DNA from: DASSWB01 sp035705495
GTDB taxonomy: Bacteria > Bacteroidota > Bacteroidia > Flavobacteriales > Flavobacteriaceae
Direction: 5' to 3'
Assembly: GCA_035705495.1 (NCBI GenBank)
Contig: DASSWB010000042.1
Span: forward strand, 47,855-111,854
Length of the DNA stretch: 64,000 nt
The notes beneath the pieces were generated by a model, which searched no databases, had not been told where the DNA came from, and was given only the letters and a program-made list of their open reading frames with translations. Made by a program: the position numbers and the translations under genes. Below, in pieces: positions 18,101 through 25,411 of the stretch. Numbering within the stretch: the stretch's first letter is position 1; the number at the start of each line of letters is the position of its first letter.

Positions 18101-19521
18101 TCATATTGATTGGGAACTTCAACGGTAAGGATCTCACTGTTGGGGTATTGGTCGAGCTGTCCTTCGTAATCCCTTGCAAAATTTTCATCGACATCCACAA
18201 ACTGTGTCCAAGGATAATTTTGGGAATATGAAAGCCGTGTGGGGGAAAAAATCTGGTTAAGGCCCGAGATGGGACCGTTCCCTGTCACGACCACTGAGTT
18301 CTTTACCACCGAAAATATATAGGAATACCCGGTGCCGCCTATGCGGCCCAGTTCCGTATCCGCAAAACTGCCAAAGCTGTCAAGAGATGCAATGGGACCG
18401 TTCCTTAGCTCGAACGGGCTGTCGGCGGAGAAGTTTATGCTCAGGGTTATCCCGTCCACGCCCGTTGTGGTCGCAATGGCGAACCCTCCCTGTCCGTTAT
18501 AACTGTTCTCGATGTCCGCATTGAGTATGTCCGTGTTTTCGTAATCCACCAGCTTCCTCTCGTACTCCTGTGCAAAGGCTTTGTCCACGTTCACCAACCT
18601 TGTCCATGGATAATTGGTCTGGAGCGTGCCCTTGACCTCCTTGGAGTTGACCATTGCATCTGCCGCTACCGGGGGGATAACGTAGGTTAAATTGCCAAAG
18701 TCATCATATACGTAATAGGTGTCATGTGGTTTATTCTGATTATAGGTGCGTTTCAACAGGACCCTTCCAAGTTTGTCCCTGAACTCTTCTGTGGTATGGT
18801 CCTTTAGGTACTGCTGTGACGGTTGCCAGTTTTCATCCTTGGTCACGGATTTGTACAGCTCGTTTTCCGCGTAATAACCTGTGCTGATCAGTTCCGTTAT
18901 CTCGGTATCGGTACTGTTGGGGAAATAAACTTTAAAAAGCCTTACCTCACTCTTCCCGTTGGTGCCGTACCCGAACTTGATACTATGGTCAAGGTCGCTC
19001 AGCGGGTCCGCCTTCCAGTCTTCTCCCGGTGCTCCCTGTTCCAGAACCCGGTTCAATGGGGAGGCTTCAAAAACGGTCTCACTATAAGGGTTGGGAAAGG
19101 AGGTGTTGATGTCCTGAGGGTATTTGTTTGTATAAAAATCCTCCAAAAGCGGTATGACCGTTGAATTGTCCATATAGTTCAGGGATGTCTGCCACGGGTT
19201 CTGCTGCGTGTTGACATATGGGAGGTATTTTTTTGCCTCCCGCCCCATGTGGTCATAGACAAAGGGCGTGATAATGTCCTGCTTGTCGCCACCGCCCCGT
19301 TTCGATATGCTCTGCATTGGGCGTCCGAGACCGTCATAGTACATGATCTGTTCTATTTTTTGGTGGACAGGGACCGTATTGTTCTGTATTGCAGTGGTAT
19401 CCACACCTTCAACGGTGTAGGTCACGGTATGGACGTAGTTCTCGCCAGTGCTTTGTGCAATGGCAATGAAAGGAATGGCAAGAAAAACCATCACGACGGA
19501 CAGTGTTGCAAGTTTTTTCAT
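15148..19521 (-). CDS. Secreted YD/Rhs protein with Tox-REase-5-like nuclease tip
   Basis: A 1457-residue protein. It has a signal peptide (residues 1-22, ending AIAQ), then the Bacteroidota-type start of YD proteins (about 50-100; MYYDGLGRPMQS and YDHMGREAKKYLPY). A long YD-repeat shell follows, and the Rhs core near 1190-1260 (LKDHLGNTRITF, FYPFGLEHRGYNG, DPAIGRFWQIDPL). A pre-toxin TG-like linker (about 1270-1340; DFIPVVGDAKGFIETFTG) leads to a C-terminal Tox-REase-5-like domain with FDG and LLDAK near 1370-1390. An unusual two-copy insert sits at about 290-565. It lies 5 bases after the partner protein gene, as a second subunit. The toxin probably cuts nucleic acid in target cells. No T9SS sorting domain is present. 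Confidence 0.85.
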   Translation of the reverse strand: MKKLATLSVVMVFLAIPFIAIAQSTGENYVHTVTYTVEGVDTTAIQNNTVPVHQKIEQIMYYDGLGRPMQSISKRGGGDKQDIITPFVYDHMGREAKKYLPYVNTQQNPWQTSLNYMDNSTVIPLLEDFYTNKYPQDINTSFPNPYSETVFEASPLNRVLEQGAPGEDWKADPLSDLDHSIKFGYGTNGKSEVRLFKVYFPNSTDTEITELISTGYYAENELYKSVTKDENWQPSQQYLKDHTTEEFRDKLGRVLLKRTYNQNKPHDTYYVYDDFGNLTYVIPPVAADAMVNSKEVKGTLQTNYPWTRLVNVDKAFAQEYERKLVDYENTDILNADIENSYNGQGGFAIATTTGVDGITLSINFSADSPFELRNGPIASLDSFGSFADTELGRIGGTGYSYIFSVVKNSVVVTGNGPISGLNQIFSPTRLSYSQNYPWTQFVDVDENFARDYEGQLDQYPNSEILTVEVPNQYDGQGGLNISVDENDLVTVNINTSFNTPFALKKGLVIPLNTERRLADREIGIIEGPGYSYRFSVQENSLMIEGGGQVTDLNMFLSSPTPPAPALSTEVLEGLCYIYHYDYRNRMVEKKIPGKGWEFIVYDKLDRPVLTQDAKMRLNNEWLFTKYDVFDRVVYSGKYHYVPRGDFYIMGREEMQQTVNSQNQWNESLNTTSVPKGNIDFYYSYNVFPNVLNTIEIHTINFYDSYSGYDPQNLEPANPVLNQSITDQTKGLSTANMVRVLGTDDWITSVTYYDDRARPIYTGTFNEYFNLRDWSKTKYDFSGKVTQTQSSHKKGSASAIIVTDLFSYDPMGRLLVHRQKIGAGSYELIANNDYDELGQLETKKVGGAVASPLVNSAGLQTVDYSYNIRGWLKGINNVDNLGSSLFGFGISYNSPDANTVALYNGNISETKWRTANDNRPREYAYSYDALNRITGADYKGPYLITSPIGSPDYEDFSLGSVQYDKNGNILGLQRIGSTFDAQSNFNGTDIIDDLQYDYTPYSNKLDTVIDAAGDEGFKDGDNELYDADDYAYDINGNLISDLNKGVTSVLYNHLNMPTKITVTGANAGVLDYKYSADGTKLQKIKTQGGNTTTTDYAGNYVYENNVLKQVSHTEGYFEPKSGGGYQYVYYLKDHLGNTRITFADDNGNGSVNSSEIRKERNFYPFGLEHRGYNGNSYGVENNLKTFQDQEFTEDLGLNTHEWKYRMSDPAIGRFWQIDPLTEKYEWMTPYQFSSNQPIHAPELEGLESSWDLNSRDPNLQNLTPSERAAYKEGSKKGAATGTDFIPVVGDAKGFIETFTGSDLISGEKLGWGSRILGLFMLSELRTIGKVSDVIKSGKWINAGESMSDAASSFQKQVTGVDASQSFKLNGVKFDGVTDSGVLLDAKSGMENFVAKDGNFQKWFKGADGLLDQANRQLKAADGAKVQWHFENKSVMEATQNLFKKNDIEGIELIHTPRQ
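17815..18650 (-). repeat. Two-copy insert domain within the Rhs shell
   Basis: Two tandem units of roughly 125 residues lie inside the Rhs protein. Unit 1 starts NYPWTRLVNVDKAFAQEYE and ends GLNQIF; unit 2 starts NYPWTQFVDVDENFARDYE and ends DLNMFL. Shared features include the start, YNGQGGF/YDGQGGL, SPFELRNGPI/TPFALKKGLV, and GTGYSYIFSV/GPGYSYRFSV. The paralogous Rhs protein at 30678-34937 passes straight from YVIPP to VIEGLCY with no such insert. The DNA here is visibly richer in G and C than the rest of the gene. Confidence 0.85.
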
Positions 19522-19526
19522 GACGG

Positions 19527-22500
19527 TTAGTTTTGGTAGTTGTAATTATATTCCTTGACAATATTGCCCTCGTGGTCCCTGATGTATTTGAGGCGCTGAA
19601 GGTCGTCGTATTCATAGGAGACGGATCGGCAGTCAGGACCGACAATTTTTGTTAAAAGATTTGTGTCATTGTCATAATGGTAAACCGTGACCAGACTTTC
19701 CGGCCACTCCTCCTGTGCAAAACAAGGCGATTGTGAATCTGCCGCAACTGGGGAACCTGTATAATTTTCGATTTTTTTAGTTACTTGTCCCATGTTGTTG
19801 TATTGGACAAATACTTCTGGTCCCCCTATTTTTTTTATGCGAATTGGCCTTCCGTCGGAATAAGCCAAAAACTCATATTTGGTTTCCAATAAATCTTCAC
19901 CTTTGGAGGATTGTATGTTGGCGGGAAAAACGTTTCCGTCCATTTGCGCAAAGGTGATTTTCTTTGAATTCAGTTGTTTTTCCTGTCCTTGACGTTCTTC
20001 AAATGACCTGCTAAGGAGTAGTTCGTTCAACCTGTTCTGATCTTCCAGAATATCTATTGCGGTTTGTTCGGCATTTGTGAAATTGATCGCCGTTTCAGAT
20101 GCATTTGCCACATAAAAGTTTTTGGTTATCCGTTTTACATCCGTCTCACTTGTTGAGTTTTTTATGACCGTGGGTTGGGAAATGACGTCACCGTACTCGT
20201 ATTCGGTTTTCGTCAAAAGTGGGGCAAAAGCATTTAGGTCACCCTCCTCATAAATTGAAGGTTCATCATTAAGGAATGTCCTTGTCTCCACTGAACTCAA
20301 CATTACCCTTTTTATGGGAACCTCATATCTTCCCACTGCGTTACTGCTTAAAGGAATACTTGCACTGGGGCCACATATTTCCGAGTAGGTGTTGACTGAG
20401 CCGCCTATGGTATCCACAATTTGTTTTCTGTAAAAGTGTTGGATGATTTGTGCCACTCGGAGTGAATCCTTGTCCCTTTTTATTTTTGTTTCTTTTAGAA
20501 GTTTTCCTTTCATGAAATCGACCCAGGGTGCCGCAAAATGGGTTTTTTCGACTTTCGGGTTTCGGGGGACAGAGGATTCATGTATCATATTTACGATATA
20601 ACCAACGTCCCCCTTATTGTATATCCGTTCAACCCCTCCGTTTTCAAAATTGTCCCCGCCGTAGCTGATAACCACATGTTCATATGTGGTCAGGATATTT
20701 TCATCATAGTTGACGGGCCAGATATCCAGACGGGTACCTGTTTTGGGTACGGGTGTACATCCGTACCATGCTTGAGATTCTGTGCATCCGCAGATCCCGT
20801 CAGTTTGTCCGTTGCACGTATAGTCACACGCCAGCCTTTTAACGTATAGAGCAGGTTCTGTTATGAAACTTGGCTCTTCGAAATAATCGACCATTTCCAA
20901 AGTAGCGTCCCCAATATTTTCCTTGGGCATATAATAATATCTCTTAATGACCGGATTGGTGTCGGTAGTTGAAACATAGTCACTGACCCTTTTTACCCTT
21001 ATCCCGATACCCGGAGTCAGCACATCCCCCACCTCCATATCAAACCAAATATTACCTTCAAAGGGGGTGCTGTGAACATTGGTGGGCACGTAGAAAAATA
21101 TATTATATTGATCTCCAGTCTGCACAGAAAATTCTACGGAACCCGTTAGATGGAGTTTCCCGTCAGCTCCAGCTACCATATCATTCTGGGTAAAGTTTGC
21201 TATAATTTTTGTCTCTTCTTCTATTCCTGTATCTGCATTAACAAGTTTAAGATAGATTTTATCATCATGGGCTAACTGCGAACTTGCGGCAATATCATAA
21301 TGAACTGTAAAATCCTGAGAAATCACGCTGGAATTCAGGCCGCCAATCGGGAAACTGGCAGAAAGGCTTGAGGTAGGAATCCTATTTGAAATATTCCTGT
21401 AAATTTCACGGTTGTACCGTTGATATTCCTTTTTCTTATACTGCAGTTGTTCATATTCAAACAAAGTGTGGCCGCCCGTGGGGTACTCCACTTTTTTGAG
21501 GGCTCCTTTGGAAATATGGGCTACAGAGGTTTCCCTATTGGCTTTCCCGTAAATTGAGACCCTGAAGTTGTCATTTTCGGGCAAAAAACCGTCTGGATTG
21601 CTTTTTCCATTGTAATAACCAAAGAGATCCTGTGAATAGGAGAATCTTTTCGGAAGCCCTAGAGGGTCATCATAATGAAAATTATACTCTTCAAAATTTT
21701 GTGAACCCTGTGATGTCTGAGGCATAAAATCCTTGTTGAACTGCAGTTTGGTCAAAAAGAAACGGTCGACTGTTGAATCTCCGTTGTCATCAAATAAGTA
21801 AGTAAAGTCAATTTGTCTAAGTACACTTAGGCCTTTTTTAACAGTTATTCCCTGAAGTACCCGTTTGAAATTTCTGCCTCCCGGTATTGTGCTGTTGGAG
21901 TTAAATGTGATTTCAATATTGTGGTTATTTGAAAATATCCTCTTAAGGAACTGTCCGTTAAAAATCCTGTTTTTGTTTATATCGGGATTACTGTATGTGG
22001 AAACAACACCAATAGGAAAAGCTTTAACATCCATGATGGGGTGCAACTGCTCGTTGTAAACCTGTGCATATTGAGAAAAGGAAAGATCCAATTCATAGTA
22101 TTGTGAGTCGTATTGGAACATGATGATCCCAAAAACAGGATGTTCGATCCTATGAAGAAAAAAACCTGTAGGAGCAAGGGGTGAGGTGACCTGGTGGTGG
22201 GCGTACTCCATCTGTGAGCTTTCCACTGCAGCACCTCCAAAAAAATATTCCACTCCTTCCGGAGTTGTGATCTTGATTTCTTTGTTCTGGTAAAAATTTT
22301 CTTTATTAGATACACCGGGCCCCGTTATTTCAATTTTCAGGTCCTGTTCCGGGTTTAAAGAAACCGGCAGGAAATTTTTGTCAAAAAAGAAACTGCCTGA
22401 ATGGCCGGGAAATGAATATGCAAAAATATCCGGTTGGGTATCCCATGCACCTGTGGCACTGTTGTAGTAAGAATAAAGTTCTGAAGCATCAATGTTTTCC

Positions 22501-22925
22501 TCAGAGACCTGTTGGTTAATCATCTGCTGTTCATATTGGTCTAGAAGATTCTCTACCTGCGCCACCGGAACCCGTTCCGATTGCTCGTCGGGCTGGTGGT
22601 AAACAGTTCGGTTTATTACCCCGCCAGCAGCAACCGACCAGTTGACGCCCGTCCATGTATTGGGATCGTTTACCTTCACACCGCTCCCGCTGTAGCTGAG
22701 GCTGATGGGCAGATCAAGAAGTCCAGCTTTATAGCTATATAAGGGGATCGAAACCATTGCCCTGCCCGAGGACTCGTTGATCTCCTGTCCGCCATATTTG
22801 GTAAACTGTGAAGCTTGGGGAGAAGGCACGGTAATAACAGTGGGGTTGTCTTCTGGTTCTTCTTGCTGGGAGAAAGATAAAAACGGCAAGAGTGTAAGAA
22901 CCAAAAAGCTTATAACTTTTTTCAT
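19527..22925 (-). CDS. Rhs/YD partner protein, first subunit of cassette 1
   Basis: A 1132-residue protein with a signal peptide (residues 1-19, ending SFSQ). It then has a Bacteroidota SpvB/TcaC-like front (QASQFTKYGGQEINESSG, LPISLSYSGSGVKVND, WTGVNWSVAAGG), followed by beta-rich repeats and a C-terminal YD-repeat (YEYDDLQRLKYIRDHEGN). A Cys-rich loop near 690-720 (CDYTCNGQTDGICGC) may be held by disulfides, consistent with export. It has no toxin tip; in such pairs the first protein probably builds part of the shell enclosing the second protein's toxin. The toxin-bearing gene follows after 5 bases. Its paralogue in cassette 2 is the 1011-residue protein at 34947. Confidence 0.82.
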   Translation of the reverse strand: MKKVISFLVLTLLPFLSFSQQEEPEDNPTVITVPSPQASQFTKYGGQEINESSGRAMVSIPLYSYKAGLLDLPISLSYSGSGVKVNDPNTWTGVNWSVAAGGVINRTVYHQPDEQSERVPVAQVENLLDQYEQQMINQQVSEENIDASELYSYYNSATGAWDTQPDIFAYSFPGHSGSFFFDKNFLPVSLNPEQDLKIEITGPGVSNKENFYQNKEIKITTPEGVEYFFGGAAVESSQMEYAHHQVTSPLAPTGFFLHRIEHPVFGIIMFQYDSQYYELDLSFSQYAQVYNEQLHPIMDVKAFPIGVVSTYSNPDINKNRIFNGQFLKRIFSNNHNIEITFNSNSTIPGGRNFKRVLQGITVKKGLSVLRQIDFTYLFDDNGDSTVDRFFLTKLQFNKDFMPQTSQGSQNFEEYNFHYDDPLGLPKRFSYSQDLFGYYNGKSNPDGFLPENDNFRVSIYGKANRETSVAHISKGALKKVEYPTGGHTLFEYEQLQYKKKEYQRYNREIYRNISNRIPTSSLSASFPIGGLNSSVISQDFTVHYDIAASSQLAHDDKIYLKLVNADTGIEEETKIIANFTQNDMVAGADGKLHLTGSVEFSVQTGDQYNIFFYVPTNVHSTPFEGNIWFDMEVGDVLTPGIGIRVKRVSDYVSTTDTNPVIKRYYYMPKENIGDATLEMVDYFEEPSFITEPALYVKRLACDYTCNGQTDGICGCTESQAWYGCTPVPKTGTRLDIWPVNYDENILTTYEHVVISYGGDNFENGGVERIYNKGDVGYIVNMIHESSVPRNPKVEKTHFAAPWVDFMKGKLLKETKIKRDKDSLRVAQIIQHFYRKQIVDTIGGSVNTYSEICGPSASIPLSSNAVGRYEVPIKRVMLSSVETRTFLNDEPSIYEEGDLNAFAPLLTKTEYEYGDVISQPTVIKNSTSETDVKRITKNFYVANASETAINFTNAEQTAIDILEDQNRLNELLLSRSFEERQGQEKQLNSKKITFAQMDGNVFPANIQSSKGEDLLETKYEFLAYSDGRPIRIKKIGGPEVFVQYNNMGQVTKKIENYTGSPVAADSQSPCFAQEEWPESLVTVYHYDNDTNLLTKIVGPDCRSVSYEYDDLQRLKYIRDHEGNIVKEYNYNYQN

Positions 22926-23086
22926 AAAAATTCGTTAAATTTTAGCAATAATAGCAATTTCAAAATAAAATGAAGTTTTATCTCTTTAAAAAATGGTTTT
23001 TTAACATTTGATGGTGCAGAAAAGTCTTTGAAGTTGAAATGGCAAAATTTGTTGTTACAGAATATTCCGAGCACCAAGAAAAAATT

Positions 23087-23094
23087 TATATTTG
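23087..23094 (+). promoter_or_regulatory. Likely -7 box of the secretion plus-arm operon
   Basis: TATATTTG matches TAnnTTTG and lies 13 bases before the ATG at 23108. No TTTG is at the ideal 19-21-base distance; the nearest (23048-23051) is too far. The gene on the left is divergent, so a promoter must lie in this 182-base gap. Confidence 0.45.
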
Positions 23095-23107
23095 AAAAAA
23101 AATTATT

Positions 23108-23500
23108 ATGAAACTCCCATCTTTCAACCTTCAAGAAGTACTAATAGTATTGGCCATAATAGGGATTCTTCTTTTGCTGGCATTGCCCAACTTGATGCCA
23201 TTAATAAGTAAGGCAAAAAGTGTGGAAGCACAGACCCAGCTGAAACACCTCTACAACTCCCAAACGACCTATCGATACATGTATTCAAAATACACTTATG
23301 ACCTTGGCGAACTGGATTTCGAAGCGCCCAAAACCGTAAAGGAAAACGGCACCTCGAATTATTCATATGAAATTACAAGTGCGGATAACAGTAGTTTCAA
23401 AGCAAGGGCCACTGCCGTAACGGATTTTGACGGTGACGGTATTTTTAATGTTTGGGAAGTGGACGAAAACGGAAACCCGAAGCAAATAGTAAAAGATTAA
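23108..23500 (+). CDS. GspG-like major pseudopilin
   Basis: A 130-residue protein with a class III prepilin start, KLPSFNLQEVLIVLAIIGIL. Processing would fall between Ser5 and Phe6, giving Phe at +1 and Glu at +5, followed by the long hydrophobic alpha1 helix (to about residue 30). Ser at -1 replaces the usual Gly. The globular part ends with DFDGDGIFNVWEVDENG (about 107-123), an EF-hand-like acidic loop. GspG proteins need calcium, and this could be its site. It is the first gene of the plus-strand arm and would form the body of the pseudopilus that pushes cargo through the secretin. Confidence 0.85.
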   Translation: MKLPSFNLQEVLIVLAIIGILLLLALPNLMPLISKAKSVEAQTQLKHLYNSQTTYRYMYSKYTYDLGELDFEAPKTVKENGTSNYSYEITSADNSSFKARATAVTDFDGDGIFNVWEVDENGNPKQIVKD

Positions 23501-23502
23501 TT

Positions 23503-23985
23503 TTGATCTGGGCAATAAAGATTCTCTTGATTGCAGCTTTTTTTTTGATCCTCGTTCAGGATTTCCGTGAAAGAAAAGTGTACTGGTTCTTGTTCCCAAT
23601 TATAGGATTCCTTTGTGGGTTTCTGTATTTCGAGAACACGCTCCCGGAGCTGTTCTTGGTTTCTTCCTTTTTAAACTTGATTTTCGTTGGCCTGATCGTG
23701 CTTCTTACTTTTCTTTATGTAAAAATAAGACTGAAAAAAGAATTCATTCATAGTATTGGATCCGGGGACGTATTGTTTTTCTTTGCGGTATGTTTTTCTT
23801 TTTCAACTATTTCATTCTTGATCATTTTTGTTTGTTCACTGATTTTTTCCATAATATTACACCTGTTTTTGAACTTAAAAAGAAAAGAGCCGAACGTTCC
23901 CTTGGCAGGTTACATGAGCCTGTTTTTTGCAATCACATATCTTGCTTTCTGGCTTGAGTTAATAGAATTTTTATATGTCGTCTGA
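23503..23985 (+). CDS. Minimal A24 prepilin peptidase
   Basis: A membrane protein of about 160 residues with hydrophobic segments. It has the two Asp motifs of A24 (GxGD) aspartic peptidases: VQDFRERKVYWFLFP near residue 20 and SIGSGDVLFF near 86-95, plus the late VPLAGYM motif. The N-terminal methylase and zinc-binding half of PilD/GspO is missing, as in archaeal-type and other short peptidases. No ATG suits the start: TTG at 23503, just after the stop of the pilin gene, is the best choice, since a longer frame from 23452 would overlap it. It should process the nearby pseudopilins, all of which have Ala or Ser at -1. It overlaps gspE by 11 bases. Confidence 0.78.
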   Translation: MIWAIKILLIAAFFLILVQDFRERKVYWFLFPIIGFLCGFLYFENTLPELFLVSSFLNLIFVGLIVLLTFLYVKIRLKKEFIHSIGSGDVLFFFAVCFSFSTISFLIIFVCSLIFSIILHLFLNLKRKEPNVPLAGYMSLFFAITYLAFWLELIEFLYVV

Positions 23986-25399
23986 TCTAAAACCGGAAAC
24001 CGATCTTAATATACACTCTTCACTGCTGCAACTTATAAGCAGTGATCAGGCTTACCATTATGGGATTGTTCCTATTGAACTTAAGGATCATGTACTCTAT
24101 TTAAAAACCAATAACCCGTCAGAAGAACTGCGCCTGGAACTGAACATTATTTTGGGGAGGACAATTGAACTCATTCCGGAAACCCTTGAAAAAATCCAAA
24201 AATATCTATCCACCAACTACCGGAAGAGCAGAGAGAGTGTAAATGAGGATTTTCACTATACATTGGATTTCTTGGAAAAGCTCCTTCTCACGGCAAAAGA
24301 TATTGGCAGTAGTGATATACATTTCGAGCCCTATGAGGAAAAGTGCAGGGTCAGGTTCCGTTTGGACGGAAAACTGAAAGAATATTATATTGTTCCGCTG
24401 GATGAATATCCGATAATTGTCAATAAAATAAAAATAAGGGCAGGTCTGGATATTTCGGAGAAAAGATTGCCCCAGGATGGTAGGATCACTGTTAAGTCAC
24501 TTCAGGATGAATTCGACATCCGTGTTTCCACGCTGCCAACATTGCACGGGGAAAAAATTGTACTGCGTATCCTCAGTAAAGATGCCAATCATATTGAACT
24601 GGATGATCTCGGTTTTTCCACAAAGGAACTGGAGGTTTATAAAGAAGGCATTAAAAATCCGAACGGGATTATTCTTATTTCAGGGCCTACAGGTTCGGGG
24701 AAGACAACAACACTTTATGCTACTTTGAAGCTGTTGAATGACGATAAAACAAATATTCTTACAATTGAAGATCCAATTGAATATACTTTGGAAGGGATAA
24801 ACCAGGTTCAGCTCAGGGAAAATATAGGAATGGATTTTCCCAATGCACTACGTACCTTTTTAAGACAGGATCCAGATATTATTATGGTGGGGGAAATAAG
24901 GGATGTGACCACTGCCAACATGGCGATAAGGGCAGCTTTAACGGGGCATCTGGTATTATCCACCATTCATACTAATTCAGCCTGGGCCACTATATCCCGT
25001 TTGATTGATATGGGCATCGCCCCTTTTCTTATAGCGAGCACACTGAACGTAAGTATTGCCCAACGGCTTGTAAGGAAATTATGTCCACGCTGTAAACAAA
25101 AGGAAAGTGTGACCAAAGAGGTTTTTCCCAACAGTTTTAAAATTCCGAATGATTTTTCCGAACATTTTATAGCTATTGGTTGCAATCACTGCCATCATAC
25201 CGGATACCTCGGCAGAAAAGCCATTTATGAAATTGTTCCTATAACGAAGGAACTGCTTCCATATATAAAAAACAATGATCTGGAAATAGATGGTTACCTT
25301 GCCGAACATAAAATTGCCACTTTAAAGACGAATGCCATGGAAATGGTAATAAAAGGTACAACCTCAATAGAAGAAGTTTACCCGCTGCTAACCGATTAA
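23975..25399 (+). CDS. gspE: Type II secretion ATPase GspE
   Basis: A 474-residue cytoplasmic ATPase of the GspE/PilB family. The N-terminal domain is short, then comes the N2D-like part (SSDIHFEPYEEKCRVRFRLDG, about 110-130), Walker A GPTGSGKTTT near 237-246, the Asp box and Walker B (DPDIIMVGEIRD, about 305-316) and the His box (GHLVLSTIHTN). A tetracysteine zinc motif is present: CPRC near 369-372 and CNHC near 403-406. It powers pseudopilus assembly through GspF. It sits between the prepilin peptidase (11-base overlap) and gspD (12-base gap). Family identity is certain; assignment to the T2SS side rests on the companion genes. Confidence 0.94.
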   Translation: MSSDLKPETDLNIHSSLLQLISSDQAYHYGIVPIELKDHVLYLKTNNPSEELRLELNIILGRTIELIPETLEKIQKYLSTNYRKSRESVNEDFHYTLDFLEKLLLTAKDIGSSDIHFEPYEEKCRVRFRLDGKLKEYYIVPLDEYPIIVNKIKIRAGLDISEKRLPQDGRITVKSLQDEFDIRVSTLPTLHGEKIVLRILSKDANHIELDDLGFSTKELEVYKEGIKNPNGIILISGPTGSGKTTTLYATLKLLNDDKTNILTIEDPIEYTLEGINQVQLRENIGMDFPNALRTFLRQDPDIIMVGEIRDVTTANMAIRAALTGHLVLSTIHTNSAWATISRLIDMGIAPFLIASTLNVSIAQRLVRKLCPRCKQKESVTKEVFPNSFKIPNDFSEHFIAIGCNHCHHTGYLGRKAIYEIVPITKELLPYIKNNDLEIDGYLAEHKIATLKTNAMEMVIKGTTSIEEVYPLLTD

Positions 25400-25411
25400 T
25401 CAATAGAATGG

